Origin: Bacteroidales bacterium | GTDB lineage: Bacteria; Bacteroidota; Bacteroidia; Bacteroidales; F082 | Length of the DNA stretch: 7,967 bases | Assembly (NCBI GenBank): GCA_016281295.1 | Contig: JAEEII010000228.1 | Coordinates: 1 to 7,967 of the forward strand | Direction of reading: 5' to 3' | Shown: positions 1-4,460 of the stretch, piece by piece | Position numbering within the stretch: position 1 is the stretch's first letter | Layout: the number at the start of each line of letters is the position of its first letter | The notes under the pieces: model-generated | What the model was told of the DNA's origin: nothing | Database searches by the model: none | Seen by the model: only the letters and a program-made list of their open reading frames with translations | Position numbers and translations under genes: made by a program

Positions 1-245
1 AATATCAGCGGAGGTTCCTTCCCTTCCGGCACATAACAAATCAGTCTGAAATACACATTACACTTATCCGTCCTGTCCTCTGCACAGCACGGATGACGGT
101 CGTACACTGCTCCTGGGCAGGCACCCCCAGCATGAGTAGCGAAGGCACAAACCTTACACCCTACCTTGTCGGGGTCATTGACTGTGATAACCTTCAGGCC
201 ACCGATGCCGTCAATCCAGATATCACCCGCTATATGCTCACTCAT
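1..245 (-). CDS. Cysteine-rich hypothetical protein (C-terminus beyond window edge)
   Basis: The minus strand is open from an ATG at 245 to the left edge, giving the first 81 residues of a protein that continues outside the window. It begins MSEHIAGDIWIDGIGGLKV. Seven cysteines fall in the visible part, in the order CKVC, ACP, HPCC, KCN and ICY, and several are spaced like metal ligands, so a small zinc-binding or disulfide-rich fold is possible. That is inference, because I do not recognise the family. It begins 16 nt after the stop codon of the winged-helix-like gene (262-537) and is the last visible member of a run of five minus-strand genes, so co-transcription is likely. No clear Shine-Dalgarno site is present; the leader is A-rich, as is common in Bacteroidota. 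Confidence 0.6.
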   Translation of the reverse strand, partial: MSEHIAGDIWIDGIGGLKVITVNDPDKVGCKVCAFATHAGGACPGAVYDRHPCCAEDRTDKCNVYFRLICYVPEGKEPPLI

Positions 246-261
246 TGCTTTATGTTTTTTG

Positions 262-537
262 TTACTCAAAATAGTCTTGTTTGCGTTGTTGAAGAATACG
301 CAGGTCTGACAGTCGATATTCTATCTTACCTGGTCGTTTGCTCACTGGCTCCACAAGACCCTTCTTTCGCCATCGACGGATGTTTCCCTGGCCGAATATC
401 TTGAACGCTTTGTTCTGGGAAATCAGACCACTCGGATTCTCCATCGCCTCCATCAACTTCGGCACCAATGCCGTTGCAAGGTCATTGATGAAGGTGCTGT
501 ATGTCACGCACTTGTCAGGGAACATCAACTGTATCAT
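262..537 (-). CDS. Small winged-helix / MerR-like DNA-binding protein (putative)
   Basis: A 91-aa basic protein. Residues from about 38 to 91 look like a MerR/excisionase-type winged helix: a first helix around SQNKAFKIFG, a recognition-helix-like stretch GNIRRWRKKGLVEP, a basic turn SKRPGKIEYR (the wing), and a closing helix LSDLRILQQRKQDYF. Proteins with this pattern are common in Bacteroidota phages and integrative elements, where they act as regulators or recombination directionality factors; a role here is inference. The N-terminal 35 residues are helical and of unknown function. The upstream leader (about 538-574) carries the same 14-base core as the leader of the gene starting at 1279, so the two may share a regulatory signal. 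An internal start at M5 is possible. The family assignment is by eye only. Confidence 0.65.
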   Translation of the reverse strand: MIQLMFPDKCVTYSTFINDLATALVPKLMEAMENPSGLISQNKAFKIFGQGNIRRWRKKGLVEPVSKRPGKIEYRLSDLRILQQRKQDYFE

Positions 538-551
538 ATCTTTGCTGCCTG

Positions 552-565
552 TTTATATCCCGTCG
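552..565 (-). promoter_or_regulatory. Leader motif, copy 1 (upstream of 262-537)
   Basis: On the minus strand the 14-base core CGACGGGATATAAA lies 15 nt before the start codon at 537 and is repeated exactly at 1293-1306. Similarity continues on both sides (ACCG upstream, AG then C/A-rich sequence downstream). The role is unknown: it could be part of a promoter, a translational leader or an operator. Confidence 0.45.
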
Positions 566-579
566 GCTGCGGTGTTATA

Positions 580-699
580 TTACTTTGTAGTCTTGAAGTT
601 GCGAAGATACACATTCTTGATGAAGGCATTAAAGCCGAAACAGAAGGTGGCAATAGATGCACCAACGAGCAACAGTTCAAAATCGGTCAGATGTTCCAT
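580..699 (-). CDS. Small 39-aa single-pass membrane peptide (putative)
   Basis: A 39-codon minus-strand ORF with a GGAGG Shine-Dalgarno-like site 7 nt before the ATG at 699. It starts MEHLTDFELLL, has one hydrophobic segment from about residue 9 to 26 (LLLVGASIATFCFGFNAF), and ends in a basic tail (KNVYLRNFKTTK), which would favour a cytoplasmic C-terminus. The stop codon of the upstream gene (702-1040) sits directly before this start, so the pair is probably translationally coupled. An in-frame ATG at 705 lies too close to the Shine-Dalgarno site to be preferred. I do not recognise the family. Short membrane peptides of this kind occur in phage and conjugative-element gene clusters, but no function is claimed. 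Confidence 0.6.
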   Translation of the reverse strand: MEHLTDFELLLVGASIATFCFGFNAFIKNVYLRNFKTTK

Positions 700-701
700 A
701 A

Positions 702-1040
702 TCATCCCTCCAAACAATATATGTTATTGATATTGGTTGACAGTTCCTGGTCGTACCAGTCACCGCCGGACATTCCACCTTGATAGATGCGGTTACCCTT
801 GATACTCATGTGCTGCGGTGGGTACCAGCCATCAGAGGTAAACGGAACTCTCACGATAAAGGACATCATGCGTCCGAAACAGTCCAGACAGACCTTTTCG
901 TCTGCAAGGATGTTGGCTTGCCGTTCATCATCCATGATGTTATGCAATGCAAACTCGGCCTTTCTGTCGAAGTCCTTATCATCTGGTGCAACGCCCATCG
1001 GACGGACAACCAGATATTGAAGATACAAGAAATCTTTCAT
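702..1040 (-). CDS. Hypothetical protein, 112 aa
   Basis: A 112-aa protein starting MKDFLYLQYLVVRPMG. It is rich in aromatic residues and glycine near the C-terminus (SDGWYPPQHMS, YQGGMSGGDWYDQE), with a CLDC pair near the middle (about residues 51-54) that could bind metal but stands alone. No signal peptide or membrane segment is evident. The start lies 2 nt after the stop codon of the gene at 1043-1279, with a GGAGGG stretch just upstream, and the stop overlaps the leader of the 39-aa gene. This is operon-like packing. I do not recognise the family; the position suggests an accessory-element gene of unknown function. Confidence 0.65.
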   Translation of the reverse strand: MKDFLYLQYLVVRPMGVAPDDKDFDRKAEFALHNIMDDERQANILADEKVCLDCFGRMMSFIVRVPFTSDGWYPPQHMSIKGNRIYQGGMSGGDWYDQELSTNINNIYCLEG

Positions 1041-1042
1041 AG

Positions 1043-1279
1043 TCAGCCCTCCTTTCCGTTAATCAGTTCCTCGACCTCATGAGCCTTGACCCATCCGTCT
1101 GCGACATCATTATCCTCAACCATATTGTCACGGCTTATGTATAACAAGAGTTTACCTCTCGCATCGTTTACCAGACTCAAAGCTGCATCGATGCAATCAT
1201 TTGCGAGAAGCCGTGTGACCCTATATAAGTCCTCTGTGGCATTCGATACGAGTGTGTAATCCTGACTGTACTGTTTCAT
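1043..1279 (-). CDS. Hypothetical protein, 78 aa
   Basis: A 78-aa acidic protein (MKQYSQDYTLVSNATEDLYRV at its start, split here: MKQYSQDYTL then VSNATEDLYRV) that looks mostly helical and has no membrane segment. It is the first gene of the visible minus-strand run and ends 2 nt before the next start at 1040. Its leader holds the second copy of the CGACGGGATATAAA motif. No TAnnTTTG promoter was found on this strand in the 500 nt upstream, so either the duplicated leader contains a different kind of promoter or transcription begins further away. No family was recognised. Confidence 0.6.
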   Translation of the reverse strand: MKQYSQDYTLVSNATEDLYRVTRLLANDCIDAALSLVNDARGKLLLYISRDNMVEDNDVADGWVKAHEVEELINGKEG

Positions 1280-1292
1280 ACTGTTGTGGCTT

Positions 1293-1306
1293 TTTATATC
1301 CCGTCG
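1293..1306 (-). promoter_or_regulatory. Leader motif, copy 2 (upstream of 1043-1279)
   Basis: An exact second copy of the 14-base core CGACGGGATATAAA, 13 nt before the start codon at 1279. A short CCG...CGG inverted repeat overlaps its upstream part in both copies. Position and spacing to the start codon are conserved, which points to a shared signal for expression rather than a random match. Confidence 0.45.
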
Positions 1307-1585
1307 CCTTCGGTTTTTGTGAGTTATCGGCTGAGTGAGCTAAGATCCTTTCCTTTTTGGAATCTTGTCTTTTCAAGACAGCCGTTGTATCATTAAATTT
1401 TCAGTCGTCATCGACTTCGTTTCGCTTTTAGTCCTTTTCCTTGCCTTTTTCAAAGAGAGGCTAACAGAGTGGCCTTCGCCAAGGAATTTCGGTAAAATTT
1501 TGATTTTGTTTTGAGTCTTGTGCCAAAAGAAAAGGCCCTTGGGCTTTACAAAATTTTTCTGAAATAAGGAGTGTGCGACTGGTAC
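1307..1585. other. Non-coding stretch with inverted repeats
   Basis: I see no gene I can support here. A TGTCTT-TTC-AAGACA hairpin lies near 1367-1381. An imperfect 15-nt inverted repeat (TTTCGGTAAAATTTT at 1487-1501 against AAAATTTTTCTGAAA at 1550-1564, 13 of 15 matching) flanks a smaller hairpin built on CCCTTGGGC near 1536-1544. Such nested structures occur at transfer origins and regulatory regions of mobile elements, but nothing here proves either role. Confidence 0.4.
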
Positions 1586-1615
1586 TTGGCATGGCTACGG
1601 GCCTCCCTACCTTTG
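1586..1615 (+). promoter_or_regulatory. Bacteroidota-type promoter, TTG-N19-TACCTTTG
   Basis: A TTG at 1586-1588 and TACCTTTG at 1608-1615 are separated by 19 nt, matching the known Bacteroidota -33/-7 consensus (TTTG and TAnnTTTG). The start of transcription would be near 1622, reading rightward toward the tiny ORF at 1643 and, if not terminated, into the structured RNA, the repeat array and the nuclease. Confidence 0.55.
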
Positions 1616-1642
1616 CAAGGGAAAAGACGTCAAAAAAGCGAA

Positions 1643-1720
1643 ATGAACCGCATCGGTGAAAATGAAACAACGACAGGTCGAAGAGAAGCATTGAAAGAAT
1701 TCATCCCCTCCCATCAATAG
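1643..1720 (+). CDS. Possible 25-aa peptide ORF
   Basis: An ATG about 20 nt after the predicted transcription start of the 1586-1615 promoter opens a 25-codon ORF (MNRIGENETTTGRREALKEF, then IPSHQ). The peptide is hydrophilic with no recognisable motif. Its stop codon is followed 2 nt later by a perfect 11-bp palindrome, GCGCGACGCGC (1723-1733). The promoter placement is the only real support. It could equally be untranslated leader sequence. Confidence 0.25.
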   Translation: MNRIGENETTTGRREALKEFIPSHQ

Positions 1721-1798
1721 TTGCGCGACGCGCCTGTATGCCTCCAGGGCTTCTCTGTGAGTATTACATAGCAGGACAGTCGTGAAAACGTTAATATA

Positions 1799-1820
1799 CG
1801 ACTTATTTTTTTTCAAGTCG
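1799..1820. other. Hairpin with T-rich loop before the RNA-guided locus
   Basis: CGACTT (1799-1804) and AAGTCG (1815-1820) form a 6-bp stem around a T-rich 10-nt loop. It lies about 20 nt before the promoter box at 1842. It could insulate the locus, form part of a promoter region or mark an ancestral transposon end. The sequence does not decide between these. Confidence 0.3.
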
Positions 1821-1841
1821 AAACTTTTGTAATTAAAGAAT

Positions 1842-1849
1842 TAATTTTG
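1842..1849 (+). promoter_or_regulatory. -7 promoter box TAATTTTG for the structured RNA
   Basis: TAATTTTG matches the TAnnTTTG element exactly and would start transcription near 1856, right where the GC-rich structured segment begins. The -33 element is weak: the nearest TTTG (1826-1829) is only 12 nt upstream rather than about 19-20. No other plausible promoter lies between here and the nuclease start codon. Confidence 0.45.
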
Positions 1850-1854
1850 CCACT

Positions 1855-2046
1855 GCACATCGGGTATGTGTGGGGTCGAGTAAGGCCGACGCAGTCCGCT
1901 ACAACTTAGCCGTCGGGCGGTTGGGCTGCCAATCGGAAGCGGAATCTGGAATAAGACCAGGCAGCGGCACTGCCGTCAGGCGGGAATGAAGTCCAGTAGT
2001 ACGTAACCAGTAACTTACAAAAATGGTGTTCTTTGAATTACTGTAA
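1855..2046 (+). ncRNA. Structured RNA with anti-repeat (putative tracrRNA / omega-RNA-like scaffold)
   Basis: About 190 nt of GC-rich, non-coding sequence sits between AT-rich DNA and the repeat array. Local stems are visible: CCGACG 1886-1891 with CGTCGG 1911-1916; CTGG 1946-1949 with CCAG 1957-1960; GGCAG 1960-1964 with CTGCC 1970-1974. At the 3' end, GTAACTTACAAA (2010-2021) is complementary in 11 of 12 positions to TTTGTAAGGTAC inside repeat 2, and GGTGT (2025-2029) can pair with the ACACC of the same repeat, so the anti-repeat spans about 2009-2032. The same CTTACA can also fold locally with TGTAAG at 2042-2047. Scaffold followed by anti-repeat is the order of a type V tracrRNA. By eye it could also descend from a TnpB omega-RNA. 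Boundaries are approximate. Confidence 0.6.
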
Positions 2047-2278
2047 GGTGTTAGACACCTGAATTTGCAAGGTACATACAGGGTAATACTGAGGAACGAA
2101 ATTCATAATCTGGTGTTAGACACCTGTATTTGTAAGGTACTCACAGGTGATTGTCTTTTCCGGTGTACACACGAGGGGTGTTAGACACCTGAATTTGCAA
2201 GGTACATACAGGTAGGGAAGCAGCCGCGATTTACTGCACATCCATGTTAGACATCTGATTATGTAAGGTACATATGGG
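2047..2278 (+). CRISPR. CRISPR-like mini-array: four 36-nt repeats, three spacers
   Basis: Repeats lie at 2047-2082, 2112-2147, 2177-2212 and 2243-2278, with start-to-start distances of 65, 65 and 66. Repeats 1 and 3 are identical; repeat 2 differs at 4 positions and repeat 4 at 8, as expected of a degenerate terminal repeat. Each begins with a hairpin (GGTGT-TAG-ACACC; GTGTTAGACACC in the first three) and ends AAGGTAC...CAGG, with CCTG/CAGG able to close the second half. The spacers, 2083-2111 (29 nt), 2148-2176 (29 nt) and 2213-2242 (30 nt), are unrelated to one another by eye. Regular period, conserved repeats, unique spacers and an adjacent TnpB/Cas12-like gene support a CRISPR-like array. 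It is short, and two of the four repeats vary, so it may be relic, young or non-adaptive. Confidence 0.75.
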
Positions 2279-2292
2279 TAAGGTACTTACAG
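2263..2292 (+). repeat. 15-bp tandem remnant of the repeat 3' end
   Basis: GTAAGGTACATATGG (2263-2277) is followed directly by GTAAGGTACTTACAG (2278-2292). The second unit matches the repeat's 3' segment AAGGTACATACAG in 12 of 13 positions, so it is a partial fifth repeat abutting the last one. The most upstream ATG of the nuclease ORF (2274) lies inside it, which argues that the first residues of that longest ORF are array sequence, not protein. Confidence 0.6.
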
Positions 2293-2315
2293 CCACATTT
2301 AATAATATAATAAAT

Positions 2316-3860
2316 ATGAATAATGAGACTTTTATTATGGAACTGCCTCTAATAGTGGAAAAGTTCCAATCTGACGAGTTAGATAAGCGTTTTGAAATTC
2401 TGCGCAGAATTTATAATAAGGCGCAAAACAAACTTGAACGCCAGTTTTGTTATTTATCCAAATTTAAAGAGTATCAAGAATGTACGACTAAGAAGGCTAA
2501 GGGAGAATTTATAAAAAATCATCCTTTTTCTTTCAAGGATATTCTTGATAAGTCTGGCAACCCTTTAATGATAACTTTTACAAAATATGACATTCAAGGA
2601 TATTTGTCAAAGTTTGCCAAGTTAAAGATTGATTCTCAATACACATATTCTGATATGGGCATTAACACGTCGATGTTGATGCACATGGGAATGGCTATTT
2701 GGTCGGCTTGGGAGAAGGTTATCTTTGATTCTAAAGCTGACAAAATAAGTTATAAGAAATACGGTGATTTAAAAAGTATTGGTGTTGATTGGGAACCAAA
2801 ACATCCTGCAGGTTTTATTCTCAACCTACAAAAGGGAGAGTTGAAGCTAAATTTAAATAATCGCCAGGGGCAGTATGCCCGATATATTACAATGAAGATA
2901 AGATTCGGAAGAAAGGAACATCAGGTATGGTATGAGGGCGATGCCCTCAATGCCGGTGAAGACAGTATCAGAGTGCTTACTATTGTTCGTCGCAAGATCA
3001 GAGGACGGTATAATTATTATCTCCAGATGACTATCAGGAATAATAAGCCCCAAAAAGGGCGTACCCTTGGTGAAGGTCGTGTAGCTATAGACCTTGGCAC
3101 AAGTAAGATTGCTGTTGTCACCAAGGATAAAGTCTATCTTCTTCCTTTGTCACCCAGTATTTTGTCTGTAAGTGATGAACTTCGTATTATCCAGCGCCAG
3201 ATGGATCGTAGCCGTCGTGCCAACAATCCTCAGAAGTATCATGAGGATGGCACCGTTAAGAAGGGCAACCATGACAAATGGGTAAACTCAAAAGAGTATA
3301 TACGCCTACGGAACATGAAGGCCGAGCTGGAACGCAAGCAAGCTGCCGTCCGCAAGCAAGATCATATCGCTCTTGCCAATTATCTTCTTTCCCTTGGTAA
3401 TGAGTTTGTTATCGAGGACAATAACGTCCAGGAATGGGCCAAACGCAAGAAAGAAGAAAAGAGACGGAAGAGTGATGGTAAGAATCTTTCCAAGGCGGGC
3501 TTGGGAAAGCAGGTAGGAAACCATGCCCCTTCGATGTTTGTCACCATTCTAAAGAATAAGGTTGAGTCTCTTGGTGGTACCTTTGTTAGGGTAGACAATA
3601 ATAATAGAGCTACCGACTATGACTTCACGAATAACACTTTCAATGAGCATAAGTTGGAAGAGCGTTACATCACACTTGGTAATGGAAATCGCCATCAGCG
3701 TGATACGTTGGCCGCATTCAACTTGTATCATTTGGATACTGCCCCAGAGAAAGAAAAGTGTTATCATCTATATGAGATGAGAAAGCATTATGCCCAGTTT
3801 TGCGAATCAGAGAAGGAAGCCCTTCTCCGTTGGAAAGGGATGACCCCAAAAAGAGAATAG
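2316..3860 (+). CDS. TnpB/Cas12-superfamily RNA-guided nuclease (array-associated effector)
   Basis: The ORF is 528 aa from ATG 2274, but that start lies inside the last repeat. I prefer ATG 2316 (514 aa) after an AT-rich leader; ATG 2337 (MELPLIVEKF) is also possible. Numbering from 2274, the RuvC triad is intact: VAIDLGTSK with D273, FVIEDNNVQEW with E381, and RDTLAAFNLYHL with D477, the last fitting the TnpB DxxAAxN signature. A basic helical insert (about 299-370) matches the OrfB/IS605 pattern. Residues 22-265 would be the WED/REC part that holds RNA and DNA. The CxxC...CxxC zinc ribbon usual between RuvC-II and RuvC-III is absent: residues 437-476 have no cysteine. Known family members are RNA-guided DNA endonucleases. 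No TnpA partner, cas1 or cas2 is present. It has no visible promoter of its own, so it is probably transcribed with the upstream RNA and array. It could be an ordinary IS605-type TnpB next to chance repeats, but the arrangement argues otherwise. Confidence 0.85.
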   Translation: MNNETFIMELPLIVEKFQSDELDKRFEILRRIYNKAQNKLERQFCYLSKFKEYQECTTKKAKGEFIKNHPFSFKDILDKSGNPLMITFTKYDIQGYLSKFAKLKIDSQYTYSDMGINTSMLMHMGMAIWSAWEKVIFDSKADKISYKKYGDLKSIGVDWEPKHPAGFILNLQKGELKLNLNNRQGQYARYITMKIRFGRKEHQVWYEGDALNAGEDSIRVLTIVRRKIRGRYNYYLQMTIRNNKPQKGRTLGEGRVAIDLGTSKIAVVTKDKVYLLPLSPSILSVSDELRIIQRQMDRSRRANNPQKYHEDGTVKKGNHDKWVNSKEYIRLRNMKAELERKQAAVRKQDHIALANYLLSLGNEFVIEDNNVQEWAKRKKEEKRRKSDGKNLSKAGLGKQVGNHAPSMFVTILKNKVESLGGTFVRVDNNNRATDYDFTNNTFNEHKLEERYITLGNGNRHQRDTLAAFNLYHLDTAPEKEKCYHLYEMRKHYAQFCESEKEALLRWKGMTPKRE

Positions 3861-4135
3861 ATGAAGGTCAGAGAACACGAGAGAGGCTTGTGACCTCCCA
3901 GAAACATAAACAGGTTCAAATCATAGGACTCAGAGAAGGCGGGTGTGAAAGTACCAAATGAGTGTTATTTGGTATGTTTCGACAAATAGGATGTTCAAAT
4001 CTAAGTGTGGCGACACAGATCCGTACCGTTGCCATCATGTCCGGCGACCAAAGCACGTAGCACACCAACGTCGATACTGGCGAAGCAACACTTTGTGCGC
4101 CTCAGAGTGAGTTCGACATTGGTATGCGCGGCTGT
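3861..4135 (+). ncRNA. Structured 3' segment after the nuclease gene (possible omega-RNA-like or 3' UTR element)
   Basis: Directly after the stop codon, about 270 nt of non-coding sequence holds successive stems: AGGTCA 3865-3870 with TGACCT 3891-3896; TACCAAAT 3952-3959 with ATTTGGTA 3967-3974 (8 bp, 7-nt loop); TGTG 4006-4009 closed by a GCGA tetraloop with CACA 4014-4017; and a long arm ACCAACGTCGA 4064-4074 with TCGACATTGGT 4113-4123 (10 of 11 paired) enclosing GGCG/CGCC. The motif GTTCAAATC occurs twice (about 3914 and 3993). Canonical TnpB omega-RNAs lie at exactly this 3' position, so this may be the ancestral guide scaffold or a structured mRNA tail. The 8-bp stem has no T tract, so it is not a standard terminator. 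Confidence 0.45.
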
Positions 4136-4212
4136 CCAGAGTGGAACTGATAGCAACAGTACAGAGTGCCTGGAGTGACACGAACAACTTTCAATGTTTT
4201 ATTGTTTTCTTG

Positions 4213-4347
4213 TTGATATGTTTTTATGTTTATATGTACACATATACACATATAATCTTGAATACATTATTATATATATACATATATCTTTGTGTATTTG
4301 TATATGTATATACGTATATCAATGTATTTATGTATTCAAAAATACAT
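4213..4347. repeat. AT-rich low-complexity tract (TA/TG alternation)
   Basis: A tract dominated by TATA, TGTA and CATA steps. It includes a perfect 12-bp palindrome ATATACGTATAT (4308-4319) and ends in a 7-bp hairpin, ATGTATT-CAAA-AATACAT (4330-4347). Open frames across it encode only Y/I/V/C-rich runs and are not credible genes. It separates the nuclease locus from the convergent integrase and may be a junction between acquired segments. Confidence 0.6.
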
Positions 4348-4356
4348 CGGATGATG

Positions 4357-4383
4357 TTGTTTCGAATATTTTTAGTACCTTTG
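4357..4383 (+). promoter_or_regulatory. Orphan promoter box TACCTTTG facing the integrase 3' end
   Basis: TACCTTTG at 4376-4383 with a TTG at 4357-4359 (16-nt spacing, shorter than ideal). A transcript from about 4390 would run rightward, antisense to the integrase gene. No ORF longer than a few codons follows before 4461, so this is either a small or antisense RNA promoter or a chance match in AT-rich DNA. Confidence 0.35.
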
Positions 4384-4460
4384 CAGCCAATAAGGTACTG
4401 CTGCATCGGTAAGCGAAAAGCCTTTGAGTGTTCTTTGGAATGATGACACGACTCTCCTAA

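Noticed and set aside
1461..1816. Two overlapping minus-strand open frames (76 and 69 codons)
   Set aside because: They overlap each other in different frames, one lies over the inverted repeats and the other over the plus-strand promoter, composition is not protein-like (runs of F and S from T-rich DNA), and neither has a plausible start region.
2047..2278. The repeats as plasmid-type iterons or a minisatellite
   Set aside because: No replication protein gene is nearby, and in a minisatellite the whole 65-bp unit would be repeated, whereas here only 36 of about 65 bases are conserved and the intervening segments are unrelated.
3952..3974. 8-bp hairpin considered as the nuclease terminator
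   Set aside because: It is not followed by a T tract (GTTTCGAC follows), so a structural RNA role is more likely than intrinsic termination.
1855..4135. The locus as an IStron (self-splicing intron carrying TnpB)
   Set aside because: I could not find convincing group I core segments or a group II domain V in the flanking structured RNAs; this rejection is by eye and a covariance-model search would be needed to settle it.
4388..4398. AAGGTAC near 4391 considered as another copy of the array repeat
   Set aside because: Only seven bases match, without the hairpin half or the 3' CAGG of the repeat.
4141..4443. Plus-strand open frames of 100 and 72 codons
   Set aside because: They run through the TA/TG low-complexity tract and encode Y/I/V/C runs created by the repeat; no ribosome site or promoter fits.
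4452..4460. CTCTCCTAA, identical to nine bases of the tRNA-Arg anticodon region, considered as a second attachment site
   Set aside because: Only nine bases, and in inverted rather than direct orientation relative to the tRNA. Attachment sites flanking an integrated element should be direct repeats.
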